This document shows positions 35,110 through 48,751 of a stretch of 64,000 nt of DNA, piece after piece. This DNA is from Telmatactis stephensoni (lineage: Eukaryota; Cnidaria; Anthozoa; Actiniaria; Isophelliidae). The translations under genes were made by a program, and so were the position numbers. How positions within the stretch are numbered: the first letter of the stretch is position 1; each line of letters starts with the position of its first letter. The stretch covers positions 3,559,501-3,623,500 of the forward strand of contig JALIZF010001939.1 of NCBI GenBank assembly GCA_029948255.1. The letters run 5' to 3'. The notes beneath the pieces were generated by a model, which saw nothing but the letters and a program-made list of their open reading frames with translations, was not told the DNA's origin and ran no database searches.

Positions 35110-35712
35110 TTGTATGCGCCTGTTATCGCTTTGTATGCGCACTGTATCGCTTGTACTGCCTGTATCGCTTGTATCGCCTGTAATCGCTTGTATCGGCTGT
35201 ATCGCTTGTATCGCCTGTATCAGCCTGTATCGCCTGTATCGTACCTGTATCGCCTGTATCGTTGTATCGCCTGTATCGTTGTATCGCCTGTATCGTTGTA
35301 TCGCCTGTATCGCTTGTATCGCCTGTATCGTGATCGCCTGTATCGTTGTATCGCCTGTATCGTTGTATCGCCTGTATCGTTGTATCGCCTGTATCGTTGT
35401 ATCGCCTGTATCGCTGTATCGCCTGTATCGCTGTATCGCCTGTATCGCTGTATCGCCTGTATCGCTGTATCGCTGTATCGCCTGTATCGCTGTATCGCCT
35501 GTATCGTTGTATCACCCTGTATCGCTGTATCGCCTGTATCGTTGTATCGCCTGTATCGTTGTATCGCCTGTATCGCCTGTATCGTTGTATCGCCTGTATC
35601 GTTGTATCGCCTGTATCGTTGTAATCGCCTGTAGTCGTTGTATCGCCTGTGGTCGGTGTATCGCCTGTATTCGTTGTATCGCCTGTAGTCGTTGTAATCG
35701 CCTGTATCGTTG
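35110..35712 (+). repeat. 17-bp register block (cctgtatcgttgtatcg)
   Basis: Here alternate units carry one extra C, giving cctgtatcg (9 bp) plus ttgtatcg (8 bp), a 17-bp period. CpG sites are unusually intact compared with neighbouring octamers. Similar blocks occur at 21440-21660, 44330-44730 and 46800-47000. Confidence 0.9.
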
Positions 35713-38184
35713 TATCACTGAATAGTTATATCGCTGTACCGTTCTATCGCTGTATCGCTGTACTGTTGTATTATGTATCTTTGTATCGCTGTATACTTGT
35801 ATTGCTGTATAGTTGTATCGCTGTACCGTTGTATCGCTATATAGTTGTATCTTCTATCACTATAGTTGTATCGCTGTACTGTTGTATCGCTGTACCGTTG
35901 TATCACTGTGTACCATTGTATCGCTGTACCGTTGTATCGCTGTGTACCACTGTATCGCTGTACCGTTGTATCACTGTATAGTTATATCGCTGTACCGTTG
36001 TATCGGTGTACCGTTGTATTACTGTATCTTTGTATCGCTGTATAGTGGTATTGCTGTATAGTTGTATCACTGTATCGTTGTATCGCTGTATCGCTGTATC
36101 ATATATCGCTTTATAGTTGTATCGCTGTATAGGTTTATCACTGTCTTTCTGTATCATTGTATCGCTGTATAGTTGTATCACTGTATAGTTTTATCGCTGT
36201 ACCGTCGTATTGCTGTATCGTATCGCTGTATCACTGCATCGCTGTATAGTTGTATCGCTGTACTGTTGTATCGCTGTATCGTTGTCGCTGTGTAGTTTTG
36301 TCATTGTATCGCTGTATCATTGTGTATCGCTGTACCGTTGTATCGCTGTATCGTATCGCTGTGTAGCTGTATTGCTGTATAGTTGTATCGCTGTATAGTT
36401 GTACCGTTCTATCGTTGTATCGCTGTATAGTTGTATCGCTGTACCGTTGTATTGCTGTATAGTTGTATTGCTGTATAGTTGTATCGCTGTATAGTTGTAT
36501 CGCTGTACAATTGTATCGTTGTATCGTTGTAACGCTGTATAGTTGTATTGTTGTATTGTTGTATCGTTGTATCGCTGTATAGTTGTATTGCTGTATAGTT
36601 GTATCAATGTACTTTTGTATGGTTGTATGGTTGTACCACTGTATCGCTGTACCGTTGTATCACTGAATAGTTATATCGCTGTACCGTTCTATCGCTGTAT
36701 CGCTGTACTGTTGTATTATGTATCTTTGTATCGCTGTATACTTGTATTGCTGTATAGTTGTATCGCTGTATAGTTGTACCGTTCTATCGTTGTATCGCTG
36801 TATAGTTGTATCGCTGTACCGTTGTATTGCTGTATAGTTGTATCGCGGTATTGCTATATGGATGTATCGCTGTCATTGCTTGTATCGCTAGTATCGCCTT
36901 GTATCGCTGTATCGTTGTAACGCTGTATAGTTGTATTGTTGTATCGTTGTATCGCTGTATAGTTGTATTGCTGTATAGTTGTATCAATGTACTTTTGTAT
37001 GGTTGTATGGTTGTACCACTGTATCGCTGTACCGTTGTATCACTGAATAGTTATATCGCTGTACCGTTCTATCGCTGTATCGCTGTACTGTTGTATTATG
37101 TATCTTTGTATCGCTGTATACTTGTATTGCTGTATAGTTGTATCGCTGTACCGTTGTATCGCTATATAGTTGTATCTTCTATCACTATAGTTGTATCGCT
37201 GTACTGTTGTATCGCTGTACCGTTGTATCACTGTGTACCATTGTATCGCTGTACCGTTGTATCGCTGTGTACCACTGTATCGCTGTACCGTTGTATCACT
37301 GTATAGTTATATCGCTGTACCGTTGTATCGGTGTATCATGTATCGCCTCTACACCTGTATCGCCTCTACGTGTACGCCGTATTGCCCTGTATACGTTGTA
37401 TCGCTGTATCGGTGTATCGTTTTGTAGTCGCTGTAAGCGCTGTATCGTATGTAATTGTAGTCTTGTATCGGCTGTTATCGCTTGTATTGCTATATTGATG
37501 TATTCGCCGTATTGCCTTGACTGCTGATTCGCTTGTATTCGCTTGTATCGCTGTATCGCTGTATCGCTGTATCGTTGTATTGTGGTATCGTTGTATTGCT
37601 GTATCGTTGTATTGCTGTTTCGTCTGTATCGCTGTATCGCTGTATCGCTGTATCGTTGTATCGCTGTAATTTGCTGTATCCGCTGTATCGTTGATCGCCT
37701 GTATAGTTGTATCGCTGTATCGTTGTATCGCCTGTATCGCATTGTATCACCTGTATCGTCTGTATCGCCTGTATCGCTGTTATCGCCTGTATGTTGTATC
37801 GCCTGTATCTTTGTATCACCGCCTGTATCGTTGTATCCCTGTATCGCTGTATAATTGTGTCGCTGTATAGTTGTATCGCTGTATAGTTGTATTGCTGTAT
37901 AGCTTTATCGCTGTATAGTTGTATCGCTGTATAGTTGTATCACTGTAGCATTGTATCGCAGTGCCATTGTATCGCTGTGCCGTTGTATCACTGTATCACT
38001 GTATAGTTGTATCGCTTTACTGTTTTATCTCTGTATAGCTGTATTGCTGTACCATTGTATTGCTGTATCGTATCGCTGTATAGTTGTATTGCTGTTTAGT
38101 TGTGTCGCTGTACTTTTGTATCGTTGTATCCCTGTATCACTGTATAGTTGTGTCACTGTATAGTTGTATCGCTGTGTCATTGTA

Positions 38185-38525
38185 CCGTTGTAGCGTTTGT
38201 ACCCTTATACCGTTGTAGCGTTGTACCCTTGTAGCGTTTGTACTTTTAATCTTGTACCCTTGCAGCGTTGTAGTGTTGTAGCGTTTGTACTTTTACCCTT
38301 GTACCCTTGTAGCGTTGTAGCGTAAGTACCCTTGTACCCTTGTAGCGTTGTAGCGTTGTACCCTTGTAGCGTTTGTAGCCTTGTAGCGTTGTACCGTTGT
38401 ACCGTTGTACCGTTGTACCGTTGTACCGTTGTACCATTGCACCATTGTAGCGTTGTAGCGTTGTAGCGTTTGTACCCTTGTACCATTGTACCCTTGTAGC
38501 GTTGTAGTGTTGTACCGTTGTATCG
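38185..38525 (+). repeat. Second TTGTACCC / TTGTAGCG block
   Basis: Same variant composition as 31760-31965, here including five or more ttgtaccg in a row near 38395-38440. It is followed by standard octamers leading to the junction with unit C. Confidence 0.9.
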
Positions 38526-38649
38526 CTGTATCATTGTATCGCTTGACTGTTGTATCGCTGTATCATTGTATCGCTGTATTGTTGTATCGTATCGCTGTAT
38601 ATTTGTATCATTGTATAGTTGTATCGCTGTATCGTCTTATCGCTCTACC

Positions 38650-41617
38650 GGCATATGCAACTTAGACTTGTGCTAAATGCCTTTTTGTGAAACGACCATA
38701 AATCATACAAGTTGTTGTTGTACTAGCCTTGGTCACAATTGGGATGAAATCACTGCATTTTGCTACGACCCGTCGTAGGATTTTGAATCAAGATTTATAA
38801 CCATACGATAAGTTATAGGTTGCGTGCATGGCTTCCTTAGATAAGTGTGTGCCCTAAGATATGTTGTACACGTCAAGTTGTGCCCGACAATTGTACCATT
38901 AGTCGGCCTTGAGTCCTTAAGGTCTTGAATTTTGCAAATTATGAAGTTCAACACAGTTTTTTCAGGCAATTAATTGTGATGTTTCTTTTCTTTCAGCATG
39001 ATATTGTAGGACATTCCGGCTTGATGGACAATTTGATGGACAATTTGTTGTCGTGCTTATAGTGACGCTAATCTTGAAGGATATGGGATATCAGCAACCA
39101 GAGAATTTTGGGAAGTTTCTGAGCAGTGATTCTAAAGTTAATGTGTTGGCTGTTTTCATTGGCTCAATGGGTAACCAGGCAGACAGGTAAATCACACTTT
39201 GATTGGCTAATTCTTTTTTTCATACTGTTTGCAATTCACAAATACCTAAATATGGGTGTACTGACATATAAGAAGTTCCACCTTCTGGGAGATTTGAGAA
39301 TCATAGGGTTATCAAATTGTCATAGGGTTACTGGAGTTTTTGCACAAGTCTTTTCACACAAGTTGATTCGCACAATTACAAGACGTTTCGCACAAATCCT
39401 AAGTCTATTTGCACTATGATAGGCAACCAGCAATAACAAGTAGAAACGGTCTAATAAAGACTTCAAAAAAAAAATTGGTTCTTAATTAAGGTCCTGGAAC
39501 AGTAATGTTAGTAGTTCAAAACAAAACAGATTTCACACCAAGTCTTAATTCTTGTTGTTTGTGTTGATTTAATATTTTGAAGCTACATTCTCTAGCATTT
39601 TAATTCAATTTTACTAAAACTGTTTTAATTAAAGCCTGTTTTATGGATCTTTGATCTTTAATGCGACAGTGAAAATAATATGCACCAGGATATGCTTGGT
39701 AACATTGTGCACATGGTTAATATGACTTAAGAGATTGAACTTTGTTTAAAGAAGTTAAGTTTGACCACAAAACATCTCAAGTGTTGACTTTTTAATCTTT
39801 CAAATTGGGAGACCAAAATTGCTTGTATCTGAAATGAGTACTCAGACTGATATATCAATCTAGCAACCATGTTGTAAACAAAACATAACAGTTCAAGAAT
39901 GATGCCCCAAAGATTGCACAACAAACTGCTTGATGATTTAAATATTTTATAAAAATAAATTTACTATTTGGTTGTTGCTATTTGTTGTATGATGAACTAA
40001 AAATGACTGTCGTGTGTATTCTCCAAATTTTATGATCTTACATATATACTGACACTTTGCTCAAAATGTCTATATTTTTTATTCATCTGTTTTAGCAATA
40101 TAAAAATTCTAGTTATCTAAAGCAGTGATTGAAATTGATACTTTGTATATATTGAACATAGTATCTGTAAGTAAGTGTAAGTGTTTTAGTTTAGATAACC
40201 ACTTAGTTTCTAGGAGTGAATTTTACTTTTGACGAAGCAGTTACAATTGTTGTCATTACAGAAATTACAAACTTATGCTATAAGCCAAATTTAGTTCTTT
40301 TTTCTCATTAAAATAATATTTGATTTACTTGATTTTTTTGCTACTGTCAATTTTGTATTACTAAGGAACAAACCAACACTATTTCAGAAATACTTTTTTG
40401 AAGACAATCTACACAAGCCAACTCGTTGAGTTGAGTAACACGAACTTCAAGGCAAAACAATCATATCATGGATACAGTAACTTAAAACACACTTGTTACC
40501 GCTAAACATTGCCATTTTTAAAACATTCTGTCTTTCTACAATCAACAACTTAGTTAACTTTAAAAGTAGCAATGTTGTAGATTTCACAAACCAATTTCCC
40601 ACCTTGTTTACACCTATTGAGGGAGAAGTGGACACCTTTTCCCACCTTTTAGATGATTTGAAACTTAATGTTACTGAAGTTGTCCTTTACAATGTTGCCA
40701 AATCGAGTAATATATCAAAGCAAAACCACCAAAACCAGTAAAACTCAAAGCCAACAAGAGAGACGCCAAAGTTTTGCTTACGACATCAATGTGCCAAAAT
40801 CAAAGTATCCATGTGATTCGTAGTGCAACTTAAACTCTGACTGTTGATAAATTTCATATGTCAAGATAAATGAAACTTTTACTGGAAAATCTTGATTCAG
40901 TATCGCCTACAAGGACTTTTGGGTGGAGAGACGACTTCGTTATATACTGGTTAAACGGCATCGAGTTCTTTAGACTACTTTTGATTTTATTTTTCGGACA
41001 TCAAAAAACTTAGAATGGCTTTTCTTGTGTAATAGAACTTTCAATACCAGAAAACATAAGAAGTATCCTTGAAAGATCACTGATTAACATAGGAGTTATA
41101 AATAAAGTACCTAGGGCATAACGATGACAGATTAACCTGTGTTGGTTAAGTTGGCTTCACAAAAAATTCAAGCAATTAGCTATAGTCTGACCACAGCCCT
41201 AATTAGAAGTCTTGTCAATTTCTTTTTAGTTACTTTTAATTCACCTGTATTGGTATCTGTCCTTGAGGAAAAGAAATCTCAAGAACATTATTATTTAGAC
41301 AAAATGTATATCCACAATGATAGAATGAACACTTGTGAAGACAGTGGTGTTTAAGTGTGTTTATGCAAGGAATGTCAGAAGGAATATTGTTACCAGCCAG
41401 TGATCATTGAATAAGAATTCTCTTAGATTATTTAGTTCTCATCAAAAATTATACATTTTTCAAACTTATGCAAAATAGAATTAGGATTTGCGCGAAATGT
41501 CTTATATATTGTGCGAATCGACTTGTGCGAATCGACTTGTGCAAAAAAAAATACTTGTGCAAAAAGTCCAGTAACCCATCATAGCTATAGAAAAAGCTAT
41601 ATTTTTTATAAGCATTG
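38650..41617 (+). repeat. Composite unit C, single-copy module (most complete)
   Basis: It starts ggcatatgcaacttagac and ends agcattg. It keeps the 39815-40500 segment missing from A and B. It lacks the first half of the VWA8 exon. The left junction tatcgctctaccggcatatg is identical to that of unit D, so C and D are the closest pair at that edge. The minus-strand frame at 38763-38969 recurs unchanged at 49119-49325. Confidence 0.9.
38997..39186 (+). pseudogene. VWA8: VWA8 exon fragment, copy C, internally deleted
   Basis: The acceptor (cttttctttcag) and first bases (catgatattgtaggacattc) are kept. Then about 130 bp are lost up to a duplicated gatggacaatttg. The C-terminal half (VLIVTLILKDM-frame, then SKVNVLAVFIGSMGNQADR) and the donor gtaaat remain. 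The same deletion is present in copy D, so it arose before C and D separated. Confidence 0.8.
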
Positions 41618-44600
41618 TATGTATGTCATTGCTGTATTGCTATATCGTGTATTGTGGTATCGCTGTATTGTTGTACTGTTGTATAGTAGTATCACTGTAT
41701 CGTGCTACCGTTGTATCGTTGTATCGCAGTATCATTGATCACTGTATCATTGTATCGTTGCATCGCTGTACCATTGTATCACTGTAACGTCGTATCGCTG
41801 TACCGTTCTATCGCTGTATCGCTGTATCATTATATATCGCTGTATAGTTGTATTGCTGTATAGTTGTATCACTGTCTTTTTATATCATTGTATAGCTGTA
41901 TAGTTGTATCACTGTATAGTTTTATTACTGTACCGTTGTATTGCTGTATCACTGCATCGCTGTATAGTTGTATCGCTGTACTGTTGTATCGCTGTACCGT
42001 TGTATCGCTGTGTACCACTGTATCGCTGTGTACCATTGTATCACTGTGTACCACTGTATCTCTGTACCGTTGTACATGAGGAGCCCCGTACCTCTTATTT
42101 TGGTTCATGCCTGCGGTAGCGAAAGTGATTATTGGATTAATGGTGGACCAATGAGGATCACCGTAGTGACTGATGGGTAGTGTTAATTTGATTACAAAAT
42201 GGCGGCGTTGAGGGGCGCTTGCATGAAGTGTTGTGTGTTTAGTGTGTATTATCTGTCATTACTTCTTTTATCAAGAAATTGGATTATACTTTATTTGGAA
42301 TTATGGCTATTTTGGCGGTGTTTTCGAAATTCAAAACAAGTTGTCCAAGTTATTCCCGCTCGACCTTTCGTGAGTGAACAATCTAAAATCTTTTTGTGTC
42401 CGCGTAAAAGTAACAATGTTTCTTTGTGAACGTGAAAGAAAAGACCAAATATTTTTTCATGATTTGATTTTACAAAGGGGGTACAGTGAAATGTTGTTGT
42501 TCACAGCGATGCAGCTGAGTTCAGAGTTTACTATGAGTTAGTTTAATTTATTATGTCTGAGAATTGAATCTCTGCCTTAATTCTAAACAGAAAAAGAGCA
42601 CTGAAAATAGAATTCTTTATAGTCTCAACCCATGGGCGAAACAAAGATAATTCCTGGATTTTATTTACTAGGCAAGAATCTAAGAATTATTTCAATTTTA
42701 GATATCAAACAACAACTGAAGTTTTGTAGTCAGTATTTGAAAGTAATCATATTTTAGTTCATCGTAATCGTATTTTAATTTGACTTCGCCGTCAAATATT
42801 TTTTCACTGAACACTGAATGTTACAAGTGTCGTCGAAATAGATGAGCTGATTTTAGACGATATATCGATTCACCTATTCCTTGCCATAACCAAAACATGA
42901 AACTTCTCTGTCAACAGTTTCTTTGTTCGAAAGCTATCTTGCTGTGAAAGTTAGTCATTTGAAATGACCATCTTTGCGGTTCAATATCATAGTGTTGACA
43001 TTTAAAAAACATTTTCAGTTAAAATAAGACTGATTTTCTACTTATCTCCAACACCTTCAAACCACAAGAACTCGGGTTTGTGGTCTATTTGCGACGCCTT
43101 CAGAGCCGCGCAAAACCAAATTCAATGGTCCGGGGCTCCTCATGAACTTTCTAGTTATATCGCTGTACCGTTGTATCGCTGTATCATTGCATCGCTGTAT
43201 CTTTGTATTGCTGTATAGTTGTATCGCTGTACTTTTGTATCGTTGTATCACTGTATCTCTGTATAGTTGTACCACTGTACTTTTGTATCACTGTATAGTT
43301 ATATCGCTGTACCGTTGTATCGCTGTATCGTTGTATCGCTATACCGTTGTATCACTGTATAGTTGTATTGCTGTACCATTGTATTGCTGTACAGTTGTAC
43401 CGTTGTATCGCTGTACCGTTGTATCACTGTATCGCTGTATCATTATATATCGCTGTATAGTTGTATCACTGTATAGTTGTATCAGCTGTACCGTTGTATC
43501 GCTGTACCGTTGTATCAGCTGTGTACCACTGTATCGCTATGTACCACTGTATCGCTGTACCGTTGTATAACTGTATAGTTATATGGCTGTACCGTTCTAT
43601 CGTTGTATCGCTGTACCGTTGTATCGCTGTATAGTTGTATTCCTTATAGTTGTATCACTGTACTTTTGTATCCTTGTTTCACTGTATCTCTGTATAGTTG
43701 TATCGCTGTACCTTTGTATCACTGTACAGTTATATCGTTGTATCGCTGTATCGTCGTATCGCTATACCGCTGTATAGTTGTATCGCTGTTATCGTGTACC
43801 GTTGTGTTGCTGTATCGTTGTATAGTTGTATTACTGTACCGTTGTATCGCTGTACCGTTGTATCGCTGTATCGCTGTACCGTTGTATCGCTGTACCGTTG
43901 TATCGCTGTACCGTTGTATCTCTGTACCGTTGTATCGCCGTACCGTTGTATCGCTGTACTGTTGTATCGCTGTGTACCATTGTATCGCTGTACTGTTGTA
44001 TCGCTGTACCGTTGTATTACTGTCTCTTTATGTAGCTGTATAGTTCTATTGCTGTATCGTTGTATCGCTATATCACTGTATCGCTATATAATTGTGTCGC
44101 TGTACCTGTTGTATCGCTGTATAGTTGTATCGCTGTACCGTTGTATCACTGTATAGTTGTATTACTGTACCGTTGTATCGCTGTATAGTTGTATCGCTTT
44201 ACTGTTTATCGCTGTATAGCTGTATTGCTGTATCATATCGCTGTATAGTTGTATTGTACCACTGTATCGCTGTACCGTTGTATAACTGTATAGTTATATG
44301 GCTGTACCGTTCTATCGTTGTATCGCCTGTATCGTGTATCGCCTGTATTGTTGTATTGCCTGTATTGTTGTATCGTTGTATCGCCTGTATTGTTGTATCT
44401 CCTGTATCGTTGTATTGCCTGTATTAATGTATTGCTGTATCGCCTGTATCGTTGTATCATTGTATCGCTGTATTGTTGTATCGCTGTATCGTTGTATCAC
44501 TGTATCGTTGTATCGCCTGTAGTGCTGTATCGCCTGTATAGTTGTATCGCTGTATCGCCTGTATCGTTGTATCGCTTGTATCGTTGTATCGCTGTATCAC

Positions 44601-47600
44601 CTGTAGCGCTACATTGCCTGTATCGTTGTATTGCCTGTATCGTTGTATCGCCTGTATTGTTGTATAGCCTGTATTATTTGTATCGCCTGTATCGTCGTAT
44701 CGCCTGTATTGTTGTATTTGCCTGTATTGCTGGATCACTGTACCGTTGTATCGCTGTATCGTTGTATCGCTGTATCGCTGTATAGTTGTATTATATAGTT
44801 TTATCGCTGTAGTTTTGTATTATATCACTGAATCGCTGTATAGTTGTATCGCTGTATAGTTGTATCGCTGTACCGTTGTGTCGCTGTATCGTTGTATAGT
44901 TGTATTGCTGTATCGCTGTACTGTTCTATCGCTGTACCGTTGTATCGCTGTATTGTTGTATCGCTGTACCGTTGTATCGCTGTGTACCATTGTATCGCTG
45001 TACCGTTGTATCGCTGTGTACCACTGTACCGTTGTATCACTGTATAGTTATATCGCTGTACTGTTGTATCGCTGTACCGTTGTATCGCCGTACCGTTGTA
45101 TCGCTGTACTGTTGTATCGCTGTGTACCATTGTATCGCTGTACTGTTGTATCGCTGTACCGTTGTATTACTGTCTCTTTATGTAGCTGTATAGTTCTATT
45201 GCTGTATCGTTGTATCGCTATATCACTGTATCGCTATATAATTGTGTCGCTGTACCGTTGTATCGCTGTACCGTTGTATCGCTGTACTGTTGTATCGCTG
45301 TGTACCATTGTATCACTGTACTGTTGTATCGCTGTACCGTTGTATTACTGTCTCTTTATGTAGCTGTATAGTTCTATCGCCTGTATCGTTGTATCGCCTG
45401 TATCGCTTGTATCTATTCGTTGTATCGCCTGTATCGTTGTATCGCCTGTATCGTTGTATGCCCTGTATCGCATTGTATTGCCACTGTATCGTTGTATCGC
45501 CTTTGTATCGCCTGTATCATTGTATCACTGTAGCCTGTATCGTTGTATTACCTGTATCGCCTGTATCGTTGTATCATGTATCGCTGTATCATGATCGCGG
45601 TATAGTTGTATCGCTGGATCGTTTGTATCGCTGTATTGCTGTATCGCTGTATAGCTTTATCGCTGTATAGTTGTATCGCTGTATAGTTGTATCACTGTAC
45701 CATTGTATCGCAGTGCCATTGTATCGCTGTATCACTTTATAGTTGTATCGCTTTACTGTTTTTTCTCTGTATAGCTGTATTGCTGTACCATTGTATTGCT
45801 GTATCGTATCGCTGTATAGTTGTATTGCTGTTTAGTTGTGTCGCTGTACTTTTGTATCATTGTATCCCTGTATCACTGTATAGTTGTATTGCTGTATAGT
45901 TGTATAGTTGTATCACTGTATAGTTGTATCGCTGTGTCATTGTATCGCTGTATCGTTGTATCACTGTATCGCTGTATAATTGTGTCACTGTATAGTTGTC
46001 GCTGAACTGTTGTGTCACTGTACTGTTGTATTGCTGTATAGTTGTATTGCTGTATAGTTGTATTGCTGTATAGCTGTGCCGTTGTATCGCTGTACCATTG
46101 TATCGCTGTGCCGTTGTATCGCTGTAACGTTGTATCACTGTATAGTTGTATCGCTTTAATTTTTATCGCTGTATAGCTGTATTGCTGTACCGTTGTATTG
46201 CTGTATCGTATCGCTGTATAGTTGTATCACTGTACCGTTGTATCACTGTTCTGCTGTATCTTGCTGTATTCGCCTGTTATCGTTGTATCGCCCTGTACTC
46301 GTTGTATCGCCTTGTCATCGCCCTGTTACGATTGTATCGCCTGTATCTTTGTATCGCTGTATCGTTGTATTGCTGTATAGTTGAATCGCTGTATAGCTGT
46401 ATTGCTCTACCGTTGTATCGCTATATAGCTGTATTGCTGAATAGTTGTATCGCTGTACTTTTGTATCGTTGTATCACTGTATCATTGTATCGCTGTACAG
46501 TTGTATCGCTGTACTTTTGTATTGTTGTAGCGTTGTATTGCGCCGTATGGTTGTATGCGCCTGTATGGTTGTATGTGCCTGTATCGCCTGTATCATTGTA
46601 TCAGCCTTTATTGTTGTATTGTATCACGTATAGTTGTATCGCTGTACGGTTGTATGCCGCCTGTAATTGTTGTAATTTGCCTGTATCGTTTTGTAATGCG
46701 TCACCTGTATCGTTTGTATGGCTGTACGTTTGTATGCGCATGTAGTTGTATGCGCACTGTATCATTGTATGCGCCTGTATCGTTGTATGCGCCTGTATCG
46801 TTGTATCGCTGTATCGTTGTATCCGTGTATCGCCTGTATCGTTGTATCGCCTGTATCGTTGTATCGTTGTATCGCCTGTATCGTTGTATCGCCTGTATCG
46901 TTGTATCGCCTGTATCGTTGTATCGCCTGTATCGCCTGTATCGTTGTATCGCCTGTATCGTTGTATCGCCTGTATCGTTGTATCGCCTGTATCGTTGTAT
47001 CGCTGTATCGCTGTATCCTGTATCGCCTGTCATCCCTGTATAGTGTATCGCCTGTTATCGTTGTCTCGTTGTATCGCTGTATCATTTATCACCTTTATAG
47101 TTGTATCGCTTTACTGTTTTATCTCTGTATAGCTGTATTGCTGTACCATTGTATTGCTGTATCGTATCGCTGTATAGTTGTATTTCTGTTTAGTTGTGTC
47201 GCTGTACTTCTGTATCGTTGTATCGCGGTATCGCCTCGTATCGCTTGTATTGCATGTATTGCGTATGTGTTATCGCTGTACGCTGTATCGTGTGTATCGC
47301 GTGTATCCACTGTATCGTTGTATCGTGTATCACTGTATCGCTGTATAATTGTGTCACTGTATAGTTGTCGCTGAACTGTTGTGTCGCTGTACTGTTGTAT
47401 TGCTGTATAGTTGTATTGCTGTATAGTTGTATTGCTGTATAGCTGTGTCGCTGTGCCGTTGTATCGCTGTACCATTGTATCGCTGTGCCGTTGTATCGCT
47501 GTAACGTTGTATCACTGTATAGTTGTATCGCTTTAATTTTTATCGCTGTATAGCTGTATTGCTGTACCGTTGTATTGCTGTATCGTATCGATGATTGCTT

Positions 47601-48751
47601 GTATCGCCGTATTGCGTTCGTATATCGCGTTATTACTGTATCGTTGTATCGCTGATGCCTGTATCGCTGTATCGTTTGTATCGCCTTCCTAATTGCTGTA
47701 TCGTTGTATCGTTGTATTGCTGTATAGTTGAATCGCTGTATAGCTGTATTGCTCTACCGTTGTATCGCTATATAGCTGTATTGCTGAAGAGTTGTATCGC
47801 TGTACTTTTGTATCGTTGTATCATTGTATCGCTGTACAGTTGTATCGCTGTACTTTTGTATTGTTGTATCCCTGTATCTCTGTATAGTTGTATCGCTGTA
47901 CCGTTGTATCGCTGTATAGTTGTATCGCTGTATCATTGTATCGCTTTATTGTTGTATTGTATCACGTATAGTTGTATCGCTGTACTGTTGTATCGCTGTA
48001 TTCGTGTATCGCATGTATCTGTGTAATCGCCTGTATCGGTGTATCGCCTGTATCGCTGTATCCCCTGTATCGCCTGTATCGTTGTATTGCCTGTATCGTG
48101 TATCGCTGTATCGCTGTATTGCTGTTATCGTTGTATTCGCTGTATTCGCTGGTTCGATTGTATTCGTTGTATTCGCTTGTATATGCTGTATCGTTGTATT
48201 GCTGGTATCGTGGTATTGCTGTATTCGTTGTATTCGCTGTCCTCGCTTGTTATCGCTTTTCTTTGTATCTGCTGTATTTGCTTGTATCGCTGTTATTGTG
48301 TATCGCTGTATAGCTTTATCGCTGTATAGTTGTATCACTGTATAGTTGTATCACTGTACCATTGTATCGCTGTACCATTATGTCGCTGTGCCGTTGTATC
48401 GCTGTACCATTATATCTCTGTGCCGTTGTATCGCTGTAACGTTGTATCACTGTATAGTTGTATTGCTTTAATTTTTATCGCTGTATTGCTGTACCGTTGT
48501 ATTGCTGTATCGTATCGCTGTATAGTTGCATTGATGTATAGTTGTATCGCTGTAATTTTGTATTGTAGTATCCCTGTATCGCTGTATAGTTGTATCACTG
48601 TATAGTTGTACCGATGTATCGCTGTATAGTTGTATCGCTGTATCATTGTATCGCTTGACTGTTGTATCGCTGTATCATTGTATCGCTGTATTGTTGTATC
48701 GTATCACTGTATAGTTGTATCGCTGTACAGTTGTATCGCTGTATCATCTTA
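41618..48751 (+). repeat. Octamer satellite array of unit C, about 6.1 kb without insertion
   Basis: Same family and same array start as the other units. It is interrupted by the TIR element at 42075-43144. Internal duplications: about 43930-44095 with 45090-45245; 46070-46200 with 47450-47590; 46370-46510 with 47715-47850. A segment at 45653-45900 matches 37893-38150 of the unit B array, showing exchange between arrays. Confidence 0.98.
42075..43144. mobile_element. 1.07-kb TIR element inserted in the octamer array
   Basis: The ends CATGAGGAGCCCCG and CGGGGCTCCTCATG are inverted, with weaker similarity continuing about 40 bp (ttattttggtt / aaccaaattca). Octamers stop exactly at both ends. 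One frame of 76 codons (42199-42429, MAALRGACMKCCVF...) is not recognised. I could not fix a target duplication because the surrounding repeat is degenerate. Superfamily not assigned. Confidence 0.8.

Larger units (their letters stand above)
31400..38649 (+). repeat. Octamer satellite array of unit B, 7.2 kb
   Basis: Same 8-bp family as the unit A array. The first about 90 bp (tatgtcattgctgtattgct ... cgtgtattgtggtatcgctg) align with the array starts at 19541, 41618 and 53600. The last 130 bp align with the end of the unit C array. Internal duplications include a segment beginning cactgaatagttatatcgct at about 35714, 36661 and 37041. A sub-block without tgtatagt and rich in tgtatcgt/tgtattgc lies at 34100-35000. 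Confidence 0.98.
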
